9,394 nt of DNA, taken from NCBI GenBank assembly GCA_903907885.1, contig CAIVPY010000564.1, forward strand, positions 1 through 9,394, given 5' to 3'. The stretch is from an uncultured Bacteroidota bacterium. GTDB lineage: Bacteria; Bacteroidota; Bacteroidia; UKL13-3. The first letter of the stretch is position 1. Every line of letters begins with the position of its first letter. Positions 1-7,306 of this stretch are shown here, one piece after another. The translations under genes were made by a program, and so were the position numbers. The notes under the pieces were generated by a model that worked only from the letters and a program-made list of their open reading frames with translations, did not search any database and was not told the origin of the DNA.

Positions 1-1
1 T

Positions 2-1108
2 ACTGTAATTAATATAAATACCACCTTTACCCCTAGGTTACCTTACGGTATGGAGTGGAACACAACAGGTACTGGCACAATAGCAAACGACAAAGCCCCA
101 TCAACAACCTATAAAATTAGTGCAGATGATATACTAAAGGGAGGAGTAGCCTTTACAGCCAATAGTACCATAGCATTACCAAACAGAGAATGTGCAATTG
201 CTACTGATGCGGCAAGCGTACTTATAGATCCAAAACCTACAGCAACCTTTACTTGTACAAGCTGTACTGGTTGTGTGAATCCAAAATATAATTTGGTGTT
301 AAAACCAACTTATAAAGCTGGAGATGCAGGTGTAACACAAGCCCAATATTTTTGGTATGTTGATGGTAATTTAGATTCAAGTATGAATACGCCATCCGAT
401 ATTTTTATAAGTGATCATCTAAATCAAACATTCACAAATGCGGGTACACATAGCGTGAAATTGACTGTAAAAAGCGACAAAGGATGTGTAGAAACATCGT
501 CAACCCAACAAGTTGAGGCTTATCCTACACCCGTGCCAGCATTTGAGCCAATGCCAAGAGTAAGAACCATAGCTCAACCTTATTTTAACTTTAATAACAG
601 CACTTCTTTTGGTTCAAATGTTACTTATTTGTGGAGTTTGGGTATCGACCCTAAAACTAAACTGCCGAGAACATCAACCGAAACTAGCCCTCAGGTAGTA
701 AGATTTTTACCAGATTTAGGTCCGATAAAAATTACTTTGACAACTACTAGCGATAAAGGTTGTATTGACTCAATTAGCGATGAGGTTAGAATTAACCCTG
801 ATATTACGGTATTTGTACCTACTGTTTTCTCTCCTAGCTCTACCTTGTCAGACCCTGAGTGCCCTGGAGATTGTAACAGATCTTTTAAAGTTGTGGCCGA
901 TGGATTTGAAAGTATCGAAATATTTGTTTTCAATCGTTGGGGACAGAAAGTGTTTGAGACAACTGATGTAAACATTGGATGGAATGGTTCTGTTTTAAAT
1001 AAAGCAACCGAACCTTGCCCACAAGATGCATACATTTATCAAGTTAATGCTACCAGCTTTAGCGGTAAAACTTACCAGTATAGTGGTTCGATAACTTTGC
1101 TTAGATAG
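2..1108 (+). CDS. Secreted Ig/PKD-repeat protein with gliding-motility (type IX) C-terminal domain, 5' partial
   Basis: This is the C-terminal 368 residues of a larger protein; the frame is open from base 2, so the ATG at 50 is internal and the true start lies upstream of the window. In order, fragment residues about 10-76 look like the end of an Ig-like module common in Bacteroidota surface proteins (W..TGTGTI, then Y.ISADDI..G, then a Cys and VLID). Residues about 77-174 and 175-268 are two PKD-like modules, each closing with the motif SDKGC(V/I). Residues about 270-368 match the CHU_C/gliding-motility C-terminal family: VFVPTVFSP, then IFVFNRWGQKVFET, GWNGS and a final YSGSITLLR. In this family the C-terminal domain directs export by the type IX secretion system and is anchored or removed at the cell surface. 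The protein is therefore probably a surface or secreted adhesin-like protein; its substrate is unknown. It is Cys-rich for a surface protein (TCTSCTGC, PECPGDC). A strong terminator follows. Confidence 0.9.
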   Translation, partial: TVININTTFTPRLPYGMEWNTTGTGTIANDKAPSTTYKISADDILKGGVAFTANSTIALPNRECAIATDAASVLIDPKPTATFTCTSCTGCVNPKYNLVLKPTYKAGDAGVTQAQYFWYVDGNLDSSMNTPSDIFISDHLNQTFTNAGTHSVKLTVKSDKGCVETSSTQQVEAYPTPVPAFEPMPRVRTIAQPYFNFNNSTSFGSNVTYLWSLGIDPKTKLPRTSTETSPQVVRFLPDLGPIKITLTTTSDKGCIDSISDEVRINPDITVFVPTVFSPSSTLSDPECPGDCNRSFKVVADGFESIEIFVFNRWGQKVFETTDVNIGWNGSVLNKATEPCPQDAYIYQVNATSFSGKTYQYSGSITLLR

Positions 1109-1121
1109 TATGAATAAAACT

Positions 1122-1163
1122 ACAAAAGAAGCCATATCTGTAAAAAGATGTGGCTTCTTTTGT
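1122..1163 (+). terminator. Hairpin terminator after the PKD/CHU_C gene
   Basis: An 18-bp stem (arms 1122-1139 and 1146-1163, one G-T pair, otherwise perfect) closes a 6-base loop, GTAAAA. The outer part pairs ACAAAAGAAG with CTTCTTTTGT, so both arms carry an A-rich or T-rich end and it could work in either direction. It begins 13 bases after the stop codon at 1106-1108 and ends 47 bases before pyrH, which fits a factor-independent terminator separating the two genes. The T-tract lies mostly within the stem and not after it, so efficiency is inferred. Confidence 0.8.
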
Positions 1164-1192
1164 ATAGTAATGCCTGCTTTTTAATATACTTG
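1159..1192 (+). promoter_or_regulatory. Possible Bacteroidota-type promoter for pyrH
   Basis: TATACTTG at 1185-1192 matches the Bacteroidota -7 consensus TAnnTTTG with one mismatch. A TTTG at 1159-1162, inside the 3' arm of the preceding hairpin, could act as the -33 element. The spacer is 22 bases instead of the usual 19 or so, which weakens the call. The position, 18 bases between the box and the start codon, is right for pyrH, which needs its own promoter if the terminator upstream works. Confidence 0.3.
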
Positions 1193-1210
1193 CACAACAA
1201 AATTACTTTT

Positions 1211-1918
1211 ATGAAATACAAACGCGTACTACTTAAACTTAGTGGTGAATCCCTTATGGGTGAAAAAAGCTATGGCATCGACCCTAAAATACTTGAACAA
1301 TATGCTAGAGATGTAAAAATGGTGATAGACCAAGGAGTGCAAGTGGCTGTAGTAATTGGCGGGGGTAATATTTTTAGAGGTGTGCAAGGGGTTAGTGGAG
1401 GAATTGTTGACAGAGCTCAAGGTGATTATATGGGCATGTTAGCTACAGTTATCAACGCGATGGCTTTGCAAGGAGCATTTGAAAAATATGGAATGAAAAC
1501 CAGACTACTTTCAGCTATAAAAATGGAGCAAATATGTGAACCATTTATTCGCAGACGTGCCATGCGACATCTTGAAAAGGGGCGCATCGTTATCTTTGGA
1601 GCAGGTACAGGTAATCCCTATTTTACAACAGATTCTGCTGCATCATTGCGTGCAGTTGAAATTGAAGCAGACTTGGTTTTGAAAGGCACACGTGTGGATG
1701 GTATATATACGGCCGATCCCGAAAAAGACCCTAATGCAACCAGATTCGACAAAATAACATTTTCAGAAGTATATGAAAAGGGCCTTAGTGTGATGGATTT
1801 AACTGCAATTACGCTATGCCAAGAAAACAATTTACCAATAGTTGTTTTTGATATGAACAAGGAGGGCAATTTTCTTCGAGTTTGCCAAGGTGAAGATGTT
1901 GGTACTTTAGTTTGCTAA
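1211..1918 (+). CDS. pyrH: UMP kinase (uridylate kinase)
   Basis: PyrH phosphorylates UMP to UDP with ATP in the cytoplasm, the step that feeds all UTP and CTP synthesis; bacterial enzymes are hexamers of the amino-acid-kinase fold, usually controlled by GTP and UTP. The product is 235 residues, the normal length. Visible family motifs are the N-terminal phosphate-binding KLSGE (residues 9-13), the glycine loop IGGGNIFRG (49-57), DRAQGDYMGMLATVINA (67-83), GAGTGNPYFTTDSAA (130-144), and KGTRVDGIYTADP (157-169) near the nucleotide site. I chose the ATG at 1211 because the protein then begins MKYKRVLLKLSGE as in the family. The frame is open further upstream to 1148, but that extension would begin inside the terminator hairpin and does not resemble PyrH. 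There is no Shine-Dalgarno sequence (AAATTACTTTT precedes the ATG). The usual neighbours tsf and frr are not adjacent here. Confidence 0.97.
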   Translation: MKYKRVLLKLSGESLMGEKSYGIDPKILEQYARDVKMVIDQGVQVAVVIGGGNIFRGVQGVSGGIVDRAQGDYMGMLATVINAMALQGAFEKYGMKTRLLSAIKMEQICEPFIRRRAMRHLEKGRIVIFGAGTGNPYFTTDSAASLRAVEIEADLVLKGTRVDGIYTADPEKDPNATRFDKITFSEVYEKGLSVMDLTAITLCQENNLPIVVFDMNKEGNFLRVCQGEDVGTLVC

Positions 1919-2023
1919 CAAATCAAAAACATTGTCCCTATGACAACATTTTGTTAAATTTATTACCATCAAATTTTCTATGGTAAAAATTTATAAATTA
2001 CACCAATTTTTAAATCGTAAAAA

Positions 2024-4498
2024 ATGAATAATTCATTTATCAAAAAAGCCACTCCACACCTTATTGCCCTTGGCGTAATACTAATAGTTATTGCAGTATA
2101 TTTTATGCCCATGTTAGGAGGCAAAGTATTAAAACAATATGATGTATTGCAATGGAAAGCCACATACCAAGAAATTGCCGATTTTGAGCAACGAACAGGC
2201 GAAAGAACTTTTTGGACCAATAGTATTTTTGGAGGTATGCCAACTTATTTAATAGGCGCATCGTATAATGGAAATGTTACAGCTAACATAAGTTTTTATT
2301 TGTCTAACGTACTTAAAAACCCATCAGACACTATCTTTTTATTATATATCTGTTTTTATATTTTACTCATTAGTTTTGATGTAGCCCCTATGCTTGCCAT
2401 TGTGGGTTCATTGGCTTTTGTCCTCTCTAGTTTTAACTTTATTAATTTAGACGCAGGGCATATCACCAAAGGCAATGCCATCGCCTTTATTCCGTTGGTT
2501 ATGGCGGGTATCAATATATGTTTAAGAAAAAACAGGTTATTAGGGGCGGCCCTCACCGGCATTGCAGTATCTTTTGAATTGGCAGCAGGGCATGTTCAAA
2601 TAACCTATTACCTTATTTTTATAATACTAGCTTGGATGCTGGCTGAATTAATAATTGCCATAAAAAGCGGCAAGATTGCCAATCTTTTAATTTGCGGAGG
2701 GTATTTAGTTATATCGGCTGCCATTGGAATTGGGACTAATATTACAGGCTTGTTAGCTACCGAAGAGTACGGAAAATATAGTATTAGAGCAAAATCAGAA
2801 TTAACAAAAACGGTAGGTGGCGAGAGTAATACAGCCAATTCGTCTGATGGTTTGGATAAAGACTATGCCCTTAGCTGGAGCAATGGTGTGGCAGAACCTT
2901 TTACATTAATGATAGCTAATTTTTATGGTGGAGCTTCAAGTGGCGAACTTTCAACTTCAAGCGAATCATACAAAGTGTTAAAAGAAAATGGCGTACCAAA
3001 CCCGAAAGAAGCCGTAAAGCAAATGCCTGTATATTGGGGAGATCAACCATTTACAGCAGGGCCTATTTATTATGGAAGTATCATCGTTTTTCTATTTGTA
3101 TTTGGAATGTTTCTTTTGAAAGGCCAAGAAAAGTGGTGGATTTTTGCGGTTGCCATGGTGGCTATTTTCTTGTCAATGGGTAAGAATTTCATGCCTTTCA
3201 CAGATTTGTTTTTCAATTACTTTCCACTTTACAATAAATTCCGTTCGGTTACATTTATATTATGTATAGCCCAAGTTATGTTTCCTTTATTAGCTATTCT
3301 AGCTATTAGGGATGCAAGTAACGGAACAAGAAAGAAAGAAGACATCATCAAAGCTTTAAAATATTCGATGTATGTTGTGGGTGGATTATGTTTGGTTTTT
3401 ATTTTAATACCAGGAATGTTTTTTGATTTTTCAGCTCTTAGCGATGAAAGAATAAAGCAAAATTTTCCTGCCTTGATTGATGCGTTAGTAAAAGATAGAG
3501 AAAGTATGTTACGCTTTGATGCACTTCGGTCTTTAGTATTTATAGCAGCAGCATTCGGTCTTATATGGTACTCATTATTAGGTAAACTAAAGAAAGAATA
3601 TTTTGTAATAATTCTAGGTCTTTTAATTGCCATTGACTTATGGCAGGTAGATAAGCGTTATTTAAATGATGGCGATTTTGAAAAGAAAAAAGTGGCTGCA
3701 GCAGTTGTAAAAACGTCTTATGATGAAGTTATTTTGCAGGATAAAGATCCACATTACCGTGTGTTTAACACCACTACTGATTTTGATAAAGATGCCATTA
3801 CAGCATATTACCACAAGTCTATAGGTGGTTACCATGGTGCAAAAATGCGTAGATACCAAGAGCTGATAGAATGGCAATTGGGAAGAAATAACATGGAATG
3901 TGTGAACATGCTAAATGTTAAATACTTTATTGTATCTGATAGTACCAATCAAAAATTTGTTCAACAAAATCCTTTTACCAATGGCAACGCATGGTTTGTT
4001 AAAGACTATAAATTAGTGAACAATGCTGATGAAGAAATAATTGCCTTGAATGAAGACAGAAGCAATCCTAATGCAGGCTTTAACTCAAAGCAAACTGCAA
4101 TAATAGATAAGAGATTTGAATCTGAAGTTAAAGGATTAACCATTCAGCATGACAGCTCGGCAAGCATTGTACTTACCAGTTACGCACCAAATAAGCTTTC
4201 ATACCAAAGCAATGCCAGCAGTTCTCAATTAGCCGTGTTTTCAGAGATCTATTACGATAAAGGCTGGGATGCTTATGTTGATGGGAAATTAGCTCCCCAT
4301 TTTCGTGCAGATTATGTGTTAAGAGCTATGGTAGTGCCCGAAGGTAAACACACAATTGAATTTAAATTTGAGCCGAAGACTATTATTTTGGGTGAAAAAA
4401 TAGCTTGGGCTAGTTCTCTTATTTTATATGGAGGTTTAGTACTTATTTTGGCATTTAGTTTCTTTAAGCAAAAAAAAGAAGAGGCTAATATAGATTAA
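2024..4498 (+). CDS. YfhO-family polytopic membrane protein, probable GT-C fold
   Basis: This 824-residue inner-membrane protein has about 13-14 hydrophobic segments: one near residues 12-31, a cluster between about 103 and 240, several more between about 350 and 550, and one at the C-terminus before a Lys-rich tail (KQKKEE). The first external loop contains GGKVLKQYDVLQW with an acidic residue (Asp40) where GT-C glycosyltransferases carry their catalytic acid. The conserved-looking NLDAGHITKGNAIAF follows segment 3. The soluble region before the last helix has the YfhO-type YYDKGWDAYVDGK and VPEGKHTIEFKF. YfhO of Bacillus is linked to glycosylation of lipoteichoic acid. Bacteroidota lack that polymer, so the substrate here is unknown; transfer of sugars from a lipid carrier to surface glycans or proteins is an inference. 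It sits 105 bp after pyrH with no obvious functional tie. Family assignment is firm, function is not. Confidence 0.88.
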   Translation: MNNSFIKKATPHLIALGVILIVIAVYFMPMLGGKVLKQYDVLQWKATYQEIADFEQRTGERTFWTNSIFGGMPTYLIGASYNGNVTANISFYLSNVLKNPSDTIFLLYICFYILLISFDVAPMLAIVGSLAFVLSSFNFINLDAGHITKGNAIAFIPLVMAGINICLRKNRLLGAALTGIAVSFELAAGHVQITYYLIFIILAWMLAELIIAIKSGKIANLLICGGYLVISAAIGIGTNITGLLATEEYGKYSIRAKSELTKTVGGESNTANSSDGLDKDYALSWSNGVAEPFTLMIANFYGGASSGELSTSSESYKVLKENGVPNPKEAVKQMPVYWGDQPFTAGPIYYGSIIVFLFVFGMFLLKGQEKWWIFAVAMVAIFLSMGKNFMPFTDLFFNYFPLYNKFRSVTFILCIAQVMFPLLAILAIRDASNGTRKKEDIIKALKYSMYVVGGLCLVFILIPGMFFDFSALSDERIKQNFPALIDALVKDRESMLRFDALRSLVFIAAAFGLIWYSLLGKLKKEYFVIILGLLIAIDLWQVDKRYLNDGDFEKKKVAAAVVKTSYDEVILQDKDPHYRVFNTTTDFDKDAITAYYHKSIGGYHGAKMRRYQELIEWQLGRNNMECVNMLNVKYFIVSDSTNQKFVQQNPFTNGNAWFVKDYKLVNNADEEIIALNEDRSNPNAGFNSKQTAIIDKRFESEVKGLTIQHDSSASIVLTSYAPNKLSYQSNASSSQLAVFSEIYYDKGWDAYVDGKLAPHFRADYVLRAMVVPEGKHTIEFKFEPKTIILGEKIAWASSLILYGGLVLILAFSFFKQKKEEANID

Positions 4499-4535
4499 GC
4501 TATCATATATTTATTGTTTATCTAAAAATATTAAT

Positions 4536-4561
4536 GCCATTCTGTCAATGGCTTAATTTTT
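4536..4561 (+). terminator. Weak hairpin terminator after the YfhO-family gene
   Basis: GCCATT (4536-4541) pairs perfectly with AATGGC (4547-4552) around a 5-base loop, followed by the T-rich TTAATTTTT (4553-4561). It starts 38 bases after the yfhO-type stop codon and ends before the next start at 4578. The stem is only 6 bp, so termination may be partial. Confidence 0.5.
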
Positions 4562-4577
4562 GGTAATTTATCGCCAC

Positions 4578-5081
4578 ATGAGTACATTACATCAAATGCC
4601 AAAACATGCTCGAGTATGGGTATATGCGTCAAATAAACCAATTGCCCCATTAGTATGCGAACAAATTAAAGCAGAAGCTAAACACTTTGCTACCGAGTGG
4701 ATTTCTCATAACAATCCTGTAAAAGCCGATGCAGATGTTCTATATAACTCTTTTGTGGTTTTTATGGTGGACGAAAGCTACAATGAAGTAGGTGGCTGTA
4801 GTATAGACAAATCAACACAATTCATTAAAGCGATAGAACAAAAATTTGATCTTAATTTTTTCGATAGATTAAAAGTGCAAGTATTATTTGAAAACGATTC
4901 GGTTGCTTCCTACAATAAATTAGAACTTCAAAACCTCATTAATGAAGGAAAAATAAATGAAGAAATTAAAGTTTTCAATAATGTGGTTACAAGTAAAGAA
5001 GATTTTGATAATCAATGGATAATCCCACTTAAAAATCTTTGGATAAACAAATCGTTAAAGCCGTTACAAATTAGTAGATAA
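4578..5081 (+). CDS. Uncharacterised Bacteroidota protein (family often mislabelled 'ABC transporter ATPase')
   Basis: This 167-residue soluble protein has no signal peptide and no membrane segment. I recognise the pattern of a Bacteroidota-restricted family of about 160 residues that is often annotated 'ABC transporter ATPase'. Its features here are MPKHARVWVYASN near the N-terminus (residues 7-19), a W..H pair (Trp41, His44), the strand FVVFMVDESYNEVGG (59-73), the motif GCSIDKS (73-79), then FIKAIEQKFDLNFFDRLKV and a C-terminal FNN.V...EDF...W. There is no Walker A, Walker B or ABC signature, so the ATPase label is not supported. I chose the ATG at 4578; a TTG at 4560 is in frame but adds residues the family does not seem to have. 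It ends 60 bp before ftsH and could be co-transcribed with it. No function can be assigned; the family recognition is from memory. Confidence 0.8.
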   Translation: MSTLHQMPKHARVWVYASNKPIAPLVCEQIKAEAKHFATEWISHNNPVKADADVLYNSFVVFMVDESYNEVGGCSIDKSTQFIKAIEQKFDLNFFDRLKVQVLFENDSVASYNKLELQNLINEGKINEEIKVFNNVVTSKEDFDNQWIIPLKNLWINKSLKPLQISR

Positions 5082-5098
5082 GATGTAGAAACAATTTG

Positions 5099-5106
5099 TA
5101 AATTTG
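5099..5106 (+). promoter_or_regulatory. Possible -7 promoter box for ftsH
   Basis: TAAATTTG is an exact match to the Bacteroidota -7 consensus TAnnTTTG, 35 bases upstream of the ftsH start codon and in the intergenic gap. No TTTG lies at the expected -33 position about 19 bases upstream, so only half of the promoter is visible. In such AT-rich DNA one such match can arise by chance. Confidence 0.3.
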
Positions 5107-5141
5107 AGACTTATTAAAAAATAAATACATAACAAATATAA

Positions 5142-7229
5142 ATGGCGGATAATAATATAAACTCTAACGACTTGTTGCCTGAAGAGAAGCAAAATAAAAA
5201 CAGAAAGCCCAAAGGCCCAAACTTACCAAAATTTAATTTTTACTGGATATATGGAATTGTAGCTGTTGCTTTTTTAGCCATACAGTTTTTGCCTCATGAT
5301 GTAGCCATTAAAACAACTTGGTTTGATGTAAAAAACGATATGCTACTTGGCCACGATGTTCAGAAAATAACAGTTGTAAATAAAGAACGTGCTGAAATTA
5401 CTTTAAAAAAAGAAGCTATTAAAAACGAAAAATATAAGGGCCTAAAAGACCGAGGCATTTTTGGTGATGAAATAGGACCACACTATTATTTTGAGATTGG
5501 AGACGTGCAACAATTTGCAGACGACTTACGAGAAGCCGAGAAAACTTTCCCAGAAAACGAAAGGGTATCGGTAGAATATGTTACTCAACGAAACTATTTT
5601 AGCGATATACTAATCAGCATTCTACCATTTATTTTGTTAATTGGTGTTTGGATGTTCATTATGCGTAGAATGGGCGGAAGTTCTGGTGGTTCTGGTGGTG
5701 GACAAATTTTTAATATTGGCAAATCAAGAGCTCAACTTTTTGATAAAGAAGCAAATGTAAACATTACTTTTAAAGATGTTGCTGGACTTGATGAAGCTAA
5801 AGTTGAAGTAATGGAGATAGTTGATTTTCTTAAAAACCCCAAAAAATACACCACACTTGGAGGCAAAATACCTAAAGGAGCTTTATTGATAGGCCCTCCA
5901 GGCACTGGAAAGACTTTGTTGGCAAAAGCAGTAGCTGGTGAAGCAGGAGTTCCTTTTTTCTCTCTTTCAGGTTCTGATTTTGTTGAGATGTTTGTAGGAG
6001 TAGGTGCAAGTAGAGTTCGTGATTTATTCCGTCAAGCAAAAGAGAAAGCTCCATGTATTATATTCATAGATGAGATTGATGCAGTAGGACGTGCTCGTGG
6101 AAAAGGTGCCATACAAGGCGGAAATGATGAAAGAGAAAATACCCTAAACCAATTGTTAACTGAGATGGATGGCTTTGCTACCGATATTGGGGTAATCATT
6201 CTTGCTGCTACCAATCGTCCAGATATTTTAGATTCAGCATTGATGCGCCCAGGTAGATTTGATAGACAAATATCTATTGACAAACCAGATTTAAAAGGTC
6301 GTGCAGCTATTTTCAAAGTACATCTTAAACCAATCAAAATTGATGAAGGAGCAGTAGATGAAAAAAAATTAGCTACACAAACTGCTGGTTTTGCAGGTGC
6401 TGAAATAATGAATGTATGTAACGAAGCTGCTTTGATTGCCGCTCGTAAGAACAAAGACAGAGTTGATATGCAAGATTTTCAAGATGCTATCGACCGTGTG
6501 ATTGGAGGATTGGAGAAAAAAAACAAAATCATCTCACCAGAAGAAAAAGAAATTATAGCTTACCACGAAAGTGGACATGCCATAGCCGGTTGGTTTTTAG
6601 AGCATGTTGACCCGTTGGTAAAAGTATCAATTGTTCCTAGAGGTGTTGCTGCGTTAGGATACGCTCAATATTTACCTAAAGATCAATACCTTTATACCAT
6701 AGAGCAACTTACCAATATGATGATGATGACACTTGGAGGAAGAGTGGCTGAAGACATTATTTTTGGAAGAATATCCACAGGGGCACAAAACGATTTAGAG
6801 CGTGTAACTCGAATGAGTTATGCCATGGTAACTATCTATGGTATGAATGCAAAAGTAGGCAATGTGAGCTTTAACGACCCAAATAACGAATATGGATTTA
6901 CTAAACCATACAGCGATAAAACGGCCGAAATGATTGATAATGAAGTGCGGTTATTTATTGATGCTTGTTACCAAAAAACCAAACAATTATTAAACGAAAA
7001 GAAAGAACTATTAGAAAAGCTAGCTCAAATACTTTTGAATAAAGAAATTTTATTTCAGCAAGATTTAGAAGAAATTTTAGGTAAAAGACCTTATGAAATC
7101 AAAAATCACGAAATAGCTGGAATGGAAGAACAATATAGACTTGAAGAAGAGGCTAAAGTGGCTGAATCTAAAGCACTTTCTGATGCCCAAGAGGCTGTAA
7201 CTAATTCAGATTCAAATATACCTTCGTAG
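5142..7229 (+). CDS. ftsH: ATP-dependent zinc metalloprotease FtsH
   Basis: FtsH is the membrane-anchored hexameric AAA+ protease that pulls out and degrades misassembled membrane proteins and selected regulators, in some bacteria including enzymes of lipid A synthesis. The 695-residue product shows the whole architecture. It has a charged cytoplasmic N-terminus and a first membrane helix at about 33-50. The periplasmic FtsH-extracellular domain follows to about 155, then a second helix at about 156-174 and a Gly/Ser-rich linker at 178-187. The AAA module has Walker A GPPGTGKT (251-258), Walker B IIFIDEID (306-313) and the second region of homology with arginine fingers in RPGRFDR (369-375). 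The protease domain has the zinc motif HESGH (475-479) and the third ligand Asp551 in STGAQND. All catalytic residues are intact. The C-terminal tail after about 665 is acidic and probably disordered. No Shine-Dalgarno is seen before the ATG at 5142. A strong terminator follows. Confidence 0.98.
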   Translation: MADNNINSNDLLPEEKQNKNRKPKGPNLPKFNFYWIYGIVAVAFLAIQFLPHDVAIKTTWFDVKNDMLLGHDVQKITVVNKERAEITLKKEAIKNEKYKGLKDRGIFGDEIGPHYYFEIGDVQQFADDLREAEKTFPENERVSVEYVTQRNYFSDILISILPFILLIGVWMFIMRRMGGSSGGSGGGQIFNIGKSRAQLFDKEANVNITFKDVAGLDEAKVEVMEIVDFLKNPKKYTTLGGKIPKGALLIGPPGTGKTLLAKAVAGEAGVPFFSLSGSDFVEMFVGVGASRVRDLFRQAKEKAPCIIFIDEIDAVGRARGKGAIQGGNDERENTLNQLLTEMDGFATDIGVIILAATNRPDILDSALMRPGRFDRQISIDKPDLKGRAAIFKVHLKPIKIDEGAVDEKKLATQTAGFAGAEIMNVCNEAALIAARKNKDRVDMQDFQDAIDRVIGGLEKKNKIISPEEKEIIAYHESGHAIAGWFLEHVDPLVKVSIVPRGVAALGYAQYLPKDQYLYTIEQLTNMMMMTLGGRVAEDIIFGRISTGAQNDLERVTRMSYAMVTIYGMNAKVGNVSFNDPNNEYGFTKPYSDKTAEMIDNEVRLFIDACYQKTKQLLNEKKELLEKLAQILLNKEILFQQDLEEILGKRPYEIKNHEIAGMEEQYRLEEEAKVAESKALSDAQEAVTNSDSNIPS

Positions 7230-7248
7230 TATTATCTTTAGTATAATT

Positions 7249-7290
7249 AGCCATAGATTACAAATCATTTTGTAATCTATGGCTTTCTTA
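7249..7290 (+). terminator. Strong hairpin terminator after ftsH
   Basis: A perfect 16-bp stem (arms 7249-7264 and 7269-7284; AGCCATAGATTACAAA on the 5' side) closes a 4-base loop TCAT and is followed by TTCTTA. It begins 19 bases after the ftsH stop codon. The A-rich inner stem and T-containing downstream sequence fit a factor-independent terminator. It ends only 22 bases before the next start codon, which is unusually close. Confidence 0.8.
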
Positions 7291-7299
7291 TTTAACTTG
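7269..7299 (+). promoter_or_regulatory. Possible promoter for the LUD-lpxH-propeller operon
   Basis: TTTG at 7269-7272, inside the 3' arm of the ftsH terminator, is followed after exactly 19 bases by TTAACTTG at 7292-7299. The consensus is TTTG-N19-TAnnTTTG; spacing is ideal but the -7 box has two mismatches. Transcription would begin at about the GTG start codon (7307), implying an almost leaderless message. This is an inference from pattern and position only. Confidence 0.25.
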
Positions 7300-7306
7300 C
7301 GATTGC

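Noticed and set aside
1148..1210. Upstream extension of pyrH by 21 residues in the same frame
   Set aside because: It would start inside the terminator stem, encodes residues unlike any PyrH N-terminus, and the ATG at 1211 gives the normal length and the expected MKYKRVLLKLSGE start.
1964..1985. TACCAT/ATGGTA inverted repeat between pyrH and the YfhO-family gene as a terminator or operator
   Set aside because: Only 6 bp with a 10-base loop and no T-tract after it; in such AT-rich DNA this is expected by chance.
3229..3633. Long open frame on the - strand inside the YfhO-family gene
   Set aside because: It lies wholly inside a well-supported gene, has no recognisable motifs, and its composition is that of an antisense shadow of membrane-protein codons.
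5066..5099. ACAAATT/AATTTGT inverted repeat around the stop codon before ftsH
   Set aside because: A 7-bp AT-only-dominated stem with a 20-base loop is too weak to call a terminator or binding site.
6032..6454. Open frame on the - strand inside ftsH
   Set aside because: It overlaps the highly conserved AAA module of ftsH, which fixes the sequence, and the antisense product resembles no family I know.
6717..6729. Four consecutive ATG codons in ftsH as a microsatellite or internal start
   Set aside because: They encode a Met run in the helix before TLGGR, a position where FtsH proteins are commonly Met-rich, so protein sequence explains it.
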